Below, one piece after another: positions 32,064 to 39,066 of a stretch of 46,073 nt of DNA (position 1 is its first letter; every line of letters begins with the position of its first letter). Made by a program: the position numbers and the translations under genes. Source of the stretch: a virus; the IMG/VR virus record IMGVR_UViG_3300020731_000031, positions 1 through 46,073 of that record, one strand, 5' to 3'. The notes under the pieces are model-generated. The model saw only the letters and a program-made list of their open reading frames with translations. It searched no databases and had not been told where the DNA came from.

Positions 32064-33116
32064 ATGAAAGTAGCTATATACACTGTTGCAAAAAATGAAG
32101 AGCAGTTTGTACAACGCTGGTATGACTCAGCTAAGGATGCGGACTATCTTCTAATTGCGGATACCGGATCTACAGACGGTACCGTTGAGCTGGCCAAGAG
32201 TCTTGGCATCAATACATTCTCTATAAGCATAGATCCCTGGCGATTTGATGACGCCCGAAATGCTAGCTTAGCTTTGATCCCCAGCGATATCGATTACTGC
32301 ATCTGTATAGATATGGATGAGGTAATTAAACCTGGTTGGAGGGATGCCCTAGAAGTGGCCTTTAAACAGGGCTGGACGCGTCCTAGACACCTTTTGACAA
32401 CGAGTTGGAACCCAGATGGCAGCCCAGGATTTCAGTTCTCTGCAATGCGTATAACGGCCCGTAAAGGGTATCGTTGGAAATACCCAATTCACGAGATTCA
32501 AACTGCTTATGGCATTTCTGAAACCCAAGGCTGGGTTGACCTAGAGGTTGAACACCACCCAGATAATAATAAGTCTAGAGGTAGCTATTTACCTATGCTG
32601 GCAATGGCGGTACAGGAGTATCCCAGAGATGCTCGATGCTCATTCTACTATGGGCGTGAACTTTACTTTCACAAGCTCTATAGCGAAGCAACAGCTGAGC
32701 TTGCTAGATATTTAGAACTAGAAGAGGCTGTATGGAAACCACAAAGGGCCAACGCTTATTGGTATCTTGCAGAAACTAATCCGAATAATGCCGAACTCCA
32801 CTTATTGGCTGGGTATAACGAGGACCCAACTAGACGTGAATGTGCGGTTAAATTAGCCCAGTACTATCATGACACGGCTGATTGGGAGGCGTGTAAGAAG
32901 TGGGCACTAACAGCTTTGGCCATAAAAGACAAGCCCCTAGACTATTTCTGTGAGGCTTGGGCTTGGAATGGCAACCCACACGATCTACTTAGCCTAGCGG
33001 CATATCACTCTGGGGACTATACTTTGGCTATAGAACATGGGGAAATCGCTCTGAGTCTAGACCCAGAGAATGAGCGTCTCAAAACTAATATGGGATTCTA
33101 CCTAAGCAAGGCTTAA
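32064..33116 (+). CDS. Family 2 glycosyltransferase with TPR-like C terminus, 350 aa
   Basis: GT-A fold: MKVAIYTVAKNEEQFVQRWY at the N terminus, nucleotide-sugar motif DTGSTDGT (33-40), and the metal-binding DxD-type CIDMDEV (about 82-87). An acceptor-side region has RITARKGYRWKYPIHEIQ. Residues about 175-350 are helical with TPR-like repeats (CSFYYGRELYFHKLYSEATA, AYHSGDYTLAIEHGEIALSL). GT2-TPR enzymes glycosylate proteins or lipids. Its place among fiber genes suggests it sugars virion adhesins, or alters host surface glycans. It appears complete. Expression looks separate from its neighbours (own -10, no ribosome-binding site). Confidence 0.87.
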   Translation: MKVAIYTVAKNEEQFVQRWYDSAKDADYLLIADTGSTDGTVELAKSLGINTFSISIDPWRFDDARNASLALIPSDIDYCICIDMDEVIKPGWRDALEVAFKQGWTRPRHLLTTSWNPDGSPGFQFSAMRITARKGYRWKYPIHEIQTAYGISETQGWVDLEVEHHPDNNKSRGSYLPMLAMAVQEYPRDARCSFYYGRELYFHKLYSEATAELARYLELEEAVWKPQRANAYWYLAETNPNNAELHLLAGYNEDPTRRECAVKLAQYYHDTADWEACKKWALTALAIKDKPLDYFCEAWAWNGNPHDLLSLAAYHSGDYTLAIEHGEIALSLDPENERLKTNMGFYLSKA

Positions 33117-33125
33117 GGAGCTTAA

Positions 33126-33470
33126 ATGGCAACAACATCATATTCGATTCTAGGTCAGGTAGCGCCTACCTCAGGAAACAGTTCTCTGTATCCCTCACCA
33201 GCCGCAACCCAGACTGTAATTTCCACCATTGCTATATGCAACACCACAGCCACAGCCGCTAACGCTACGGTATACGTCTGCAAAGCTAATGGAACTACTG
33301 TAGCGACACCTTCTACCGGAAATGCCATTCTGTACAACGTAAGCATCTCAGGAAATACCACTCAGACATTTACTATTGGTTTGACCCTTGGTGCCTATGA
33401 TACTATTTATGTCGCTTCTGGTACCTCTGGTGCTCTTACATTCCACGCATTCGGAAGTCAGATCGCCTAA
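33126..33470 (+). CDS. Small beta-sandwich virion protein, 114 aa
   Basis: MATTSYSILGQVAPTSGNSS, then the strand pair TQTVISTIAICNTTATAANA and a GAYDTIYVASGTSGALTFHAFG end. This matches small head or tail proteins of aquatic myoviruses (xLGQxxPxxxxxxxLYxxPxxTQxVISTIxICN). Good AAGGAG site. Related in plan to the products at 26202 and 36491. Confidence 0.7.
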   Translation: MATTSYSILGQVAPTSGNSSLYPSPAATQTVISTIAICNTTATAANATVYVCKANGTTVATPSTGNAILYNVSISGNTTQTFTIGLTLGAYDTIYVASGTSGALTFHAFGSQIA

Positions 33471-33670
33471 TGTCACGCCATGAATTTCCAGAGCATAGCT
33501 CGTCAGATACCGTATATGAGTCTAATACTAATATTGTAGCTGGCGCAGCTACTAAGGTTATATCACCTACTACTGTAACTATTGGTGCATTGCGTAACAT
33601 TTTCGCTTCTACCGTAACTCCTGCAAGTACCGACGGGGCAGACGGGGATATCTGGATCCAGTATACATAA
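33470..33670 (+). CDS. Small virion-type protein, 66 aa
   Basis: Starts MSRHEFPEHSSSDTVYESNT and ends STDGADGDIWIQYT. The GxxGDIWIQY ending is a short motif common in phage fiber modules (DGxxGDIWxxY). It overlaps both neighbours by 1 nt, indicating coupling to the Cys-rich protein. Confidence 0.65.
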   Translation: MSRHEFPEHSSSDTVYESNTNIVAGAATKVISPTTVTIGALRNIFASTVTPASTDGADGDIWIQYT

Positions 33671-35028
33671 TGTCTGGGCAGATAAAAACTAATGGCGCTT
33701 GGCATATTGCTACTTCAGCTCAGGTTAAAGTAGCTGGTTCATGGCATAAAGCTGCCCGTGCATTTGTAAAGGTTGCCGGTGTTTGGCATACTTGGTATGC
33801 TTCTGGAGTCTTTGATTCTTTCTCTCGCAGCAATACTACTAGCGGATTAGGTACATCTGATTCAGGACAATCTTGGTTATCCCTTATTGGTAACTGGATT
33901 GTTAATAGTACTAGAGCCGTAAGTAATGACTCTGTTACCAGTTTAAGTACTGTTGCACTTGCAGCTATTGAAACTAACGCTACAGATCTAACCACCACTC
34001 TTGATGTTCAAGATGGAACAGGCATCGCGTTTTGGGTAAGCGATGCTGGTAGCTGGTGGGCTGCTTATACATCTCAATCCACAGGCACAGGCGGAAACAC
34101 CCCATATCAAGTTTGTGATTCAGGACTTGCTTCCTCTGCAGCTAACCCCCCTGCAGGAAACTGCTGCAGTACAGTGTCTATTGTTTCAACACCTGGCGGT
34201 ACATACTGCAATGCGGGTCAGGTAAATAGCTCTAGCATACCTAGCGGATGTTGTAGTGCATATACTTCAAGCTCAACTACAACCCATACATATCATGCGT
34301 ACGATGCAAATTGTTCAAATGTATGTACATATTTAGGGTCAGCTCAAACTGCAAGCCAAACGTATCAATGTAATCAATACCCTTACTTAATACAATCTGG
34401 CTCAACCTGTCAAAACTATAATAATCCATCTGATACTATTCCTGCCGTAAGGGCTTGTCCTCCTGGCTACACCCAGTCCGGATCTTTGTGCGCTATGTGT
34501 ACTACTGGCAATGTAGGTACAGCAAATGGTTGCGGATCTTTATATAGTTGCTACAACTATGGACCAGTTTGTACTGGATGCAGTCCAGGTAGTAGCCCTA
34601 CTGGTGGTCAATGTGATGTGGCAACCACCACTACAACATATTCTTGCTATACCCAAACCACAACTACTGCGCCAACCACAACCTATTCTTGTTACACATC
34701 TAACTCAACCCACTATACTCCAACATATACCACATATGTTACAGACCTAGTGGTTGTGAGCTCTGCTTCTGGCACAGTTGTTAGCCAGGCCTCTAGCGAG
34801 ATTTCAAATAACAGCACAGGCTATACTTCTGTGGGTTCCTTGTCTGTCCAGACCTCAGGAAACACCGCAACCGTCAGTGCCTATGCTGGAGCCTCAAATG
34901 CCGGTACTGCAATCAAGACAGCTACAGTTACTAACTCGGGAACTAAGGGCACAAAGATTGGTATAATTAAGGGATACTCACCGGGATCTCAAGGAACAAC
35001 CGTAGACAACCTGGCCTCAAGTATATAA
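33670..35028 (+). CDS. Cysteine-rich tail protein, 452 aa
   Basis: Residues 1-42 hold three short repeats, IKTNGAWHIA, VKVAGSWHKA and VKVAGVWHTW, a motif found at attachment ends of tail proteins. Residues about 45-140 resemble a concanavalin-like beta sandwich (FDSFSRSNTTSGLGTSDSGQ). Residues about 148-341 contain 20 cysteines, including CC pairs and EGF-like runs (CPPGYTQSGSLCAMC), followed by Thr/Tyr-rich YSCYT repeats. The last 100 residues are a beta domain. Many disulfides would need oxidising conditions, so bonds probably form after lysis. Probably an exposed fiber or spike. Confidence 0.75.
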   Translation: MSGQIKTNGAWHIATSAQVKVAGSWHKAARAFVKVAGVWHTWYASGVFDSFSRSNTTSGLGTSDSGQSWLSLIGNWIVNSTRAVSNDSVTSLSTVALAAIETNATDLTTTLDVQDGTGIAFWVSDAGSWWAAYTSQSTGTGGNTPYQVCDSGLASSAANPPAGNCCSTVSIVSTPGGTYCNAGQVNSSSIPSGCCSAYTSSSTTTHTYHAYDANCSNVCTYLGSAQTASQTYQCNQYPYLIQSGSTCQNYNNPSDTIPAVRACPPGYTQSGSLCAMCTTGNVGTANGCGSLYSCYNYGPVCTGCSPGSSPTGGQCDVATTTTTYSCYTQTTTTAPTTTYSCYTSNSTHYTPTYTTYVTDLVVVSSASGTVVSQASSEISNNSTGYTSVGSLSVQTSGNTATVSAYAGASNAGTAIKTATVTNSGTKGTKIGIIKGYSPGSQGTTVDNLASSI

Positions 35029-35038
35029 GGAGCATAAA

Positions 35039-35284
35039 TTGACAGACCCATTTGATAGGCCTGCACGTCCCTGGGATCTTTTTAATAAGAACTTGGGAAG
35101 AGTACAGACCGAGATTGCTACTAAGCGCTTAGATATTTGTAAGGGGTGCGATAAGTTTATTTCTTTAACCACTCAATGCAAAGAGTGCGGTTGCATCATG
35201 AAAGCAAAAACTAAACTACCTAACGCATCTTGCCCACTTCATAAGTGGGAATCTGTAGAGGTCGAATACACGGAAGAGAACTAA
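35039..35284 (+). CDS. DUF6171-like zinc-ribbon protein, 81 aa
   Basis: TTG start after AAGGAGCATAAA. Core: RLDICKGCDKFISLTTQCKE followed by CGCIMKAKTKLPNASCP and HKW, i.e. C-x2-C...C-x2-C-x-C...C, matching a small zinc-ribbon family found next to tail genes in cyanophages and other aquatic phages (DUF6171-type). Overlaps the next gene by 1 nt. Function unknown. Confidence 0.72.
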   Translation: MTDPFDRPARPWDLFNKNLGRVQTEIATKRLDICKGCDKFISLTTQCKECGCIMKAKTKLPNASCPLHKWESVEVEYTEEN

Positions 35285-35583
35285 TGGAAGACCAACCACT
35301 ACCCCCAGTTAAAATTGCATTTATTATCGACAATGTAGTTGTAGACGTGCTTCACACAGACTCACGCCTTGCCGCTATATTCTTAAGTGACCCGCTAATC
35401 CTGGATGTAACTAAGGCTTTTCCAATGGTCGGCGCTATTTATGACCCAGCCACAAAGACGTTTAGAGATCCTGAAGCAGAGCCTGTGGAACCAGAAGCAT
35501 TGGATCCAGAAGTTATTGCAGCTATTGATCGTGATGCGCTCAAGGCTAAACAAGACGAAGAAGCAGCTAACCAGTCTAACTAA
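35284..35583 (+). CDS. Hypothetical phage protein, 99 aa
   Basis: Start at the ATG at 35284, coupled to the previous stop (TAATG). Core KIAFIIDNVVVDVLHTDSRL followed by AAIFLSDPLILDV matches a short protein recurrent in myovirus tail regions. The C-terminal third is acidic (EPVEPEALDPEV) and possibly disordered. Function unknown. Confidence 0.65.
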   Translation: MEDQPLPPVKIAFIIDNVVVDVLHTDSRLAAIFLSDPLILDVTKAFPMVGAIYDPATKTFRDPEAEPVEPEALDPEVIAAIDRDALKAKQDEEAANQSN

Positions 35584-35592
35584 GGAGTTACC

Positions 35593-36177
35593 ATGCGTGG
35601 TGAACGACGAGAGGGACGTTTTTCTATTGATAACGAACGCGCCTCTATCATTGCTGGCACCACTCAGGAGCTTGTAAGAACAGTAGGCAACACTGTAGAC
35701 TGGTGGATCTATGATCCATCCAGTACGGTCATAGACCCAATCTATGATGTGGGCTCCTCTGATCCAGCCACAGGTGGACGTCAATGGACTGGTCCTTTGA
35801 TCCTGCCAGTAGTTAAGGCGGTTATCTATCAGGGTGTTACCATGCAGAATGACCGTGGTTTCTATAATACTGACCTATTGCGTATTACTATGAACATAGA
35901 TGTAATCGAACGAGGCACTGATCTAGTGGGATCTAACTCGGTTACTATGCCGCACTTTGAGACTTTTGAGAACAATCCCGATGAGTTCCTACGTGACCGC
36001 ATCGTATTTCGTGATGAGGTATTTAGCCCAACCAAGATGTACCCCCTAGGTATTGTCAAGAACAAGTACACTTTGTGGGGTATGGACTGTGTTCAGGTCA
36101 ATCCTGAAGAGCTTGTCAATGATGAGCAGTTCCGCCACTACGCTAATTACAACCCATTTGATCCAACGACGGTATAA
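35593..36177 (+). CDS. Probable neck or tail structural protein, 194 aa
   Basis: Follows AAGGAGTTACC. It is beta-rich with a central DWWIYDPSSTVIDPIYDVGS segment and later FRDEVFSPTKMYPLGIVKNK and DCVQVNPEELVNDEQF. These look like phage connector or tail-hub fragments, where the fold often binds a neighbouring ring, but no family is recognised with confidence. Composition and codon use resemble those of the late structural genes. Confidence 0.65.
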   Translation: MRGERREGRFSIDNERASIIAGTTQELVRTVGNTVDWWIYDPSSTVIDPIYDVGSSDPATGGRQWTGPLILPVVKAVIYQGVTMQNDRGFYNTDLLRITMNIDVIERGTDLVGSNSVTMPHFETFENNPDEFLRDRIVFRDEVFSPTKMYPLGIVKNKYTLWGMDCVQVNPEELVNDEQFRHYANYNPFDPTTV

Positions 36178-36180
36178 AAA

Positions 36181-36336
36181 ATGCCTTTTAAATCCCAATC
36201 CCAGCGTAAATGGATGTATGCTAATGACCCTAAGATGGCAGAAAAATGGGAAGAGCATACGCCCAAAGGAAAGAAACTCCCTAAGAAGGTGAAGAAACAT
36301 GGCAAGAAAAGTAGCACTAGTATCAAAAAAGCGTAA
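36181..36336 (+). CDS. Small basic phage protein of the SKAQQRFM type, 51 aa
   Basis: Too short for many gene callers. MPFKSQSQRKWMYANDPKMA then EKWEEHTPKGKKLPKKVKKH. The pattern PFKSxxQxxxMxAxxPxxAxxWxxHTP...LPxKV is a small basic protein seen across tailed phages. It starts 3 nt after the previous stop and its last 38 nt overlap the next gene in another frame. It may bind nucleic acid; function unknown. Confidence 0.7.
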   Translation: MPFKSQSQRKWMYANDPKMAEKWEEHTPKGKKLPKKVKKHGKKSSTSIKKA

Positions 36337-36490
36337 GAAGTCAGCACACCCAGGCTTTGAAAGCGCTCAGAATAGCATTGCAAAAAAAGAAGGTGTTTCA
36401 AAGAAGGCAGCTGGAGCAATCCTAGCCTCCTCTTCTCGTGGAGCATCACCAGCAGCAAAGAATAAAAACCCACGATTGAAGAAGGTATAA
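36299..36490 (+). CDS. Small basic phage protein, 63 aa
   Basis: MARKVALVSKKRKKSAHPGF then SIAKKEGVSKKAAGAILASS and KNKNPRLKKV. The IAxKEGVSKKAAGAILAxxxR motif is another recurrent small basic phage protein, often a neighbour of the preceding type. Strong positive charge suggests DNA contact. Function unknown. Directly abuts the next gene. Confidence 0.7.
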   Translation: MARKVALVSKKRKKSAHPGFESAQNSIAKKEGVSKKAAGAILASSSRGASPAAKNKNPRLKKV

Positions 36491-36799
36491 ATGGCAATCT
36501 TGCACTCACTCACAGCTCTTAATAGCTCAACTGCTACAGCTCTAAACGTAGACGCTGTAAATACGGACCCAGTAACCGGGGAAAAGTATTACGCATACGG
36601 CCGTGCTAATATCGCCATTCAAAATGTAGATAGCGCAGCAACTGTATACCTTGGTAGCTCTACGGTAACCTCATCTTCTTACGGATATGCGATCCCACCT
36701 CTAGGTTCTATTTCTATCGATAATCTAGACCCAAGCAGCGTTTTATACGCTATCTCTACTGGTTCTTCTAACGTTGCAGTGTTGACGGTGGCTCAATGA
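36491..36799 (+). CDS. Small beta-sandwich virion protein, 102 aa
   Basis: Starts MAILHSLTALNSSTATALNV and has the strand series NIAIQNVDSAATVYLGSSTV, YGYAIPPLGSISIDNL and VLYAISTGSSNVAVLTVAQ. That plan (xxxQNxDxxAxVYLGxSxVTxxxxGxxIxPGxSxxxDxL) is typical of small phage decoration or tail-spike-associated beta proteins. It shares 4 nt with the next gene. Confidence 0.7.
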   Translation: MAILHSLTALNSSTATALNVDAVNTDPVTGEKYYAYGRANIAIQNVDSAATVYLGSSTVTSSSYGYAIPPLGSISIDNLDPSSVLYAISTGSSNVAVLTVAQ

Positions 36800-37287
36800 G
36801 CATTAAAATAATCACTCCACCAACACCTCTTTATTACGGCAACTTTTCTAGAAGTACCAACATGTCTAGCGCCGGCACAACCTCAGATAACGTCATTAGC
36901 TGGGATACAACAAACCTAAGTAAGGGTATGTCTATAGGCTCAGACACTACTAAAATCGTGTTTGCAAATTCGGGTACTTATAACCTTAACTTTTTAGGTC
37001 AGTTTAACTTCACTGGTGGTACAAGTGACTACCACATCACAACTTGGTTCTCTAAAAACGGCGTTCAAGTTCCGGCATCTGCTTTTACCTTTACCACGGC
37101 CTCAGCGCAAGGCTCACAAGTTTTAGCAAACATTGAGTCCCCAATTACTGTTGTACCAAATGACTACATTCAATTTCACTGGTGGTCAGGTGCTGCAGGC
37201 ATGTCCCTTCTTGCTACAGCTGCTGGAACTAATCCAACCCGTCCTGCCTCCCCAAGTGCAAACTTGACTATCTATAACGTAGGTTAA
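36796..37287 (+). CDS. C1q/TNF-like jelly-roll fiber protein, 163 aa
   Basis: The sequence TTKIVFANSGTYNLNFLGQF, then DYHITTWFSKNGVQVPASAF, and a final NDYIQFHWWSGAAGMSLLAT follow the plan of C1q-like trimeric heads on phage fibers (xxVxxAGxYxIxFxxQFxxxxxxxxxxxxWxxxNG...GDxVxxxW). Such domains trimerise and bind receptors. It could be the separate head for one of the short collagen-like stalks. Role is inference from the fold pattern. Confidence 0.72.
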   Translation: MSIKIITPPTPLYYGNFSRSTNMSSAGTTSDNVISWDTTNLSKGMSIGSDTTKIVFANSGTYNLNFLGQFNFTGGTSDYHITTWFSKNGVQVPASAFTFTTASAQGSQVLANIESPITVVPNDYIQFHWWSGAAGMSLLATAAGTNPTRPASPSANLTIYNVG

Positions 37288-37289
37288 AA

Positions 37290-37478
37290 ATGGCTAAAGA
37301 AAAGATTGCTGGTAAAGTACATAAGGTAACCAAGAACTCTAAGGGTGATATAGTTGTATCGCACCCTGGTGGGGGACCTACTATTGACCTTACCAAGAAG
37401 GATAAAAAGATTAATACAGTAAGCAAAGGGCTTGCTGCTAGCAAGCAGTGGCACCGAAACAATTCGAGAGGACGATAA
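37290..37478 (+). CDS. Small Lys-rich protein, 62 aa
   Basis: MAKEKIAGKVHKVTKNSKGD then IVVSHPGGGPTIDLTKKDKK. Basic with a short beta-type centre. 2 nt after the previous gene and overlapping the next by 1 nt. Function unknown. Part of a run of tiny late genes at the end of the adhesin island. Confidence 0.62.
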   Translation: MAKEKIAGKVHKVTKNSKGDIVVSHPGGGPTIDLTKKDKKINTVSKGLAASKQWHRNNSRGR

Positions 37479-37630
37479 TGACAAGTTTACCAATTGAAGG
37501 GGAGACCGTCTCAGAAGACAACTCTGCCCACTTTGAACTAGATATCAATACCGAAATTGAAAACCAGCCCCTAGAGGCTGCCGCTTCAGATACTGAAGCA
37601 CCAGAAGAACCGACAGAAGATAAGGAGTAA
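37478..37630 (+). CDS. Small acidic protein, 50 aa
   Basis: Start at the ATG at 37478, coupled to the previous stop. MTSLPIEGETVSEDNSAHFE, ending in Glu/Pro/Thr-rich EAPEEPTEDKE. Strongly acidic, in contrast to its basic neighbours, and probably disordered. It may pair with them. Function unknown. Confidence 0.55.
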   Translation: MTSLPIEGETVSEDNSAHFELDINTEIENQPLEAAASDTEAPEEPTEDKE

Positions 37631-37633
37631 AAT

Positions 37634-37726
37634 ATGTGCAAGTCATGCGGATGCGGATGCTCAAAGCCTAACTGCAAGGGCGCCTGCAAGAAAAAGGGCA
37701 AGCCTACAACCAAGAAGGGCAAGTAA
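37634..37726 (+). CDS. Metallothionein-like Cys-rich mini-protein, 30 aa
   Basis: MCKSCGCGCSKPNCKGACKK then a Lys-rich tail. Six cysteines in the first 18 residues (C2, C5, C7, C9, C14, C18) with C-x-C-x-C clustering and no aromatic residues, as in metallothioneins. A good ribosome-binding site (AAGGAG at 37622-37627) and head-to-tail packing with the next gene support expression. Metal binding is inferred from composition only; it could also be a zinc-stabilised basic peptide. Confidence 0.6.
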   Translation: MCKSCGCGCSKPNCKGACKKKGKPTTKKGK

Positions 37727-37870
37727 ATGGCCCATAAAGACAGCAAGTTTGAGAAGGGTATGACCCCAGCTCAGAAGAAAAAGTTTGAGGCTCAGGATGA
37801 AAAGAATGATGCCAAGTTAGCCAAGAAGGTCAAGAAGACCTCTAAGAAAAAGGCAGACAAAAAGAAGTAA
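37727..37870 (+). CDS. Small Lys-rich protein, 47 aa
   Basis: MAHKDSKFEKGMTPAQKKKF, then an amphipathic helix AQDEKNDAKLAKKVKKTSKK ending in KKK. About 40 percent lysine. The ATG immediately follows the previous stop. Histone-tail-like composition. Last gene before the terminator at 37877. Function unknown. Confidence 0.6.
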   Translation: MAHKDSKFEKGMTPAQKKKFEAQDEKNDAKLAKKVKKTSKKKADKKK

Positions 37871-37876
37871 CGACTT

Positions 37877-37898
37877 AGGCCCCGAGAGGGGCCTTTTT
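37877..37898 (+). terminator. Rho-independent terminator ending the adhesin island
   Basis: AGGCCCC-gaga-GGGGCCT, a perfect 7-bp stem with a 4-nt loop, followed by a T-run (TTTTTCGTTT). It starts 6 nt past the last small gene. Clear boundary between the adhesin island and the contractile-tail module. Confidence 0.92.
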
Positions 37899-37973
37899 CG
37901 TTTATCCTTATCTTGACGCCGGAGCAATCCGGAACCCTGCAGCTCTACCCTTGCGCCTTCATTTGGAGGATTT

Positions 37974-38135
37974 ATGATCTTTTTAGCACAACGGCTTCTC
38001 CGTGCGGAGACTGATGCCGATAAAGAAGAGTTTGTTCGAGGTGTGGCCGGTCTCAAAGACAACGGTCAGCGTAAGACTGCAGTCATGTTTGTCGCAGGCT
38101 ACTTACTCTCGAGAGCTCTTCATAAGAATGACTAA
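37974..38135 (+). CDS. Hypothetical protein, 53 aa
   Basis: MIFLAQRLLRAETDADKEEF then VAGLKDNGQRKTAVMFVAGY. ATG 6 nt after TTTGGAGG, a strong site. The frame is missed by longer-ORF searches because a different frame runs across it. Compact helical protein overlapping the next gene by 8 nt. First gene of the tail unit. Function unknown. Confidence 0.62.
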   Translation: MIFLAQRLLRAETDADKEEFVRGVAGLKDNGQRKTAVMFVAGYLLSRALHKND

Positions 38136-38418
38136 AAGAGTATCAGTAAAGGGTTTTCGCTCAATTATTCTGTCCGAGATGGCGAAGAAGCACACCCGAG
38201 CTTTTCGTAAAGAAGCCATTGTAAAATACGGATGGCCAACCAACGTTGTCAACGACATTTCCCTAAAGCCTATTGATAAGGAACCACCAGGGAAGGTCGG
38301 ATTTTACTATGCCAAAAAGCATAAGGAAAAAATCTTTACCCTTGAGCATGGTGATATAGACCTACAGCCTACCCCTGCTATGCGTAACTACCTAGCTAAT
38401 AATGGGGAGGACCGCTAA
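38128..38418 (+). CDS. Hypothetical neck/tail protein, 96 aa
   Basis: Start at the ATG at 38128 (the frame is open further upstream but that part overlaps the better-supported 53-residue gene). Basic N terminus (MTKRVSVKGFRSIILSEMAK) and RKEAIVKYGWPTNVVNDISL. Position between small late genes and the tail-terminator-like gene fits a head-tail joining component. Shares 1 nt with the next gene. Confidence 0.6.
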   Translation: MTKRVSVKGFRSIILSEMAKKHTRAFRKEAIVKYGWPTNVVNDISLKPIDKEPPGKVGFYYAKKHKEKIFTLEHGDIDLQPTPAMRNYLANNGEDR

Positions 38419-39017
38419 TGCCTTTTATCAATAATGAGGATGGGGCCCTAAAGAATTTGCTTCAGGGAATTACCGTATCTGATGCTGGAAACCCTGCTCG
38501 CCCCGTAGGAGTATTCTATGGCCAGCCAGATAAGGAAATTCGTCAGCAGGCTTTTCCCTACATCACCATAGACCTTATCTCTGTTACAGAAGCCAGTGAG
38601 CGTGTACAGTCCGGTTGGGTTAAGCTCGGATATACCCCAGAAGGGGCAGATCCAACGGCAAACTATGAGACAATGTACCCTATGGCTATAAATCTGGATT
38701 ACCAGATTACAACCTATGCACGTCAACCCCGCCACGATAGGCAGCTACTTGCTGAGCTATTTAAAATGGGAAGACTGCCAGTTAGATTTGGACAACTCTA
38801 CGTCCCAGAAGACGGAACCTTTCGTCGTTTGGATACCCTAGGGTTTTCTAAAAGAGACACAACTGAATCGGACAAGCGCCTATTCATGAATGTCTTTACA
38901 GTACGCGTAAGCTCTGAGGTACTCAGAGAGCTTGTAAACCCACAGCAAGTTTTGGAAACGCCAAATCTTGCTTTGTATAATATGGTCACCGACACTGAAA
39001 TTGTACTAGAAGACTAA
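38418..39017 (+). CDS. Tail-terminator/neck-type protein, 199 aa
   Basis: Beta-alpha protein with AFPYITIDLISVTEASERVQ, AINLDYQITTYARQPRHDRQ and LLAELFKMGRLP followed by RLDTLGFSKRD. The plan (short ITIDLxxVxE, then central YQITTYAR and helix DRQLL, then RxxxxGFxxRD) resembles phage tail-completion or tail-terminator proteins that cap the tube next to the sheath. It sits 49 nt upstream of the sheath gene, the usual place. Confidence 0.72.
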   Translation: MPFINNEDGALKNLLQGITVSDAGNPARPVGVFYGQPDKEIRQQAFPYITIDLISVTEASERVQSGWVKLGYTPEGADPTANYETMYPMAINLDYQITTYARQPRHDRQLLAELFKMGRLPVRFGQLYVPEDGTFRRLDTLGFSKRDTTESDKRLFMNVFTVRVSSEVLRELVNPQQVLETPNLALYNMVTDTEIVLED

Positions 39018-39066
39018 AACCAGGACCCCCTAGAGATAACAAACAAAAGATTAAGGAGAAAACCGA

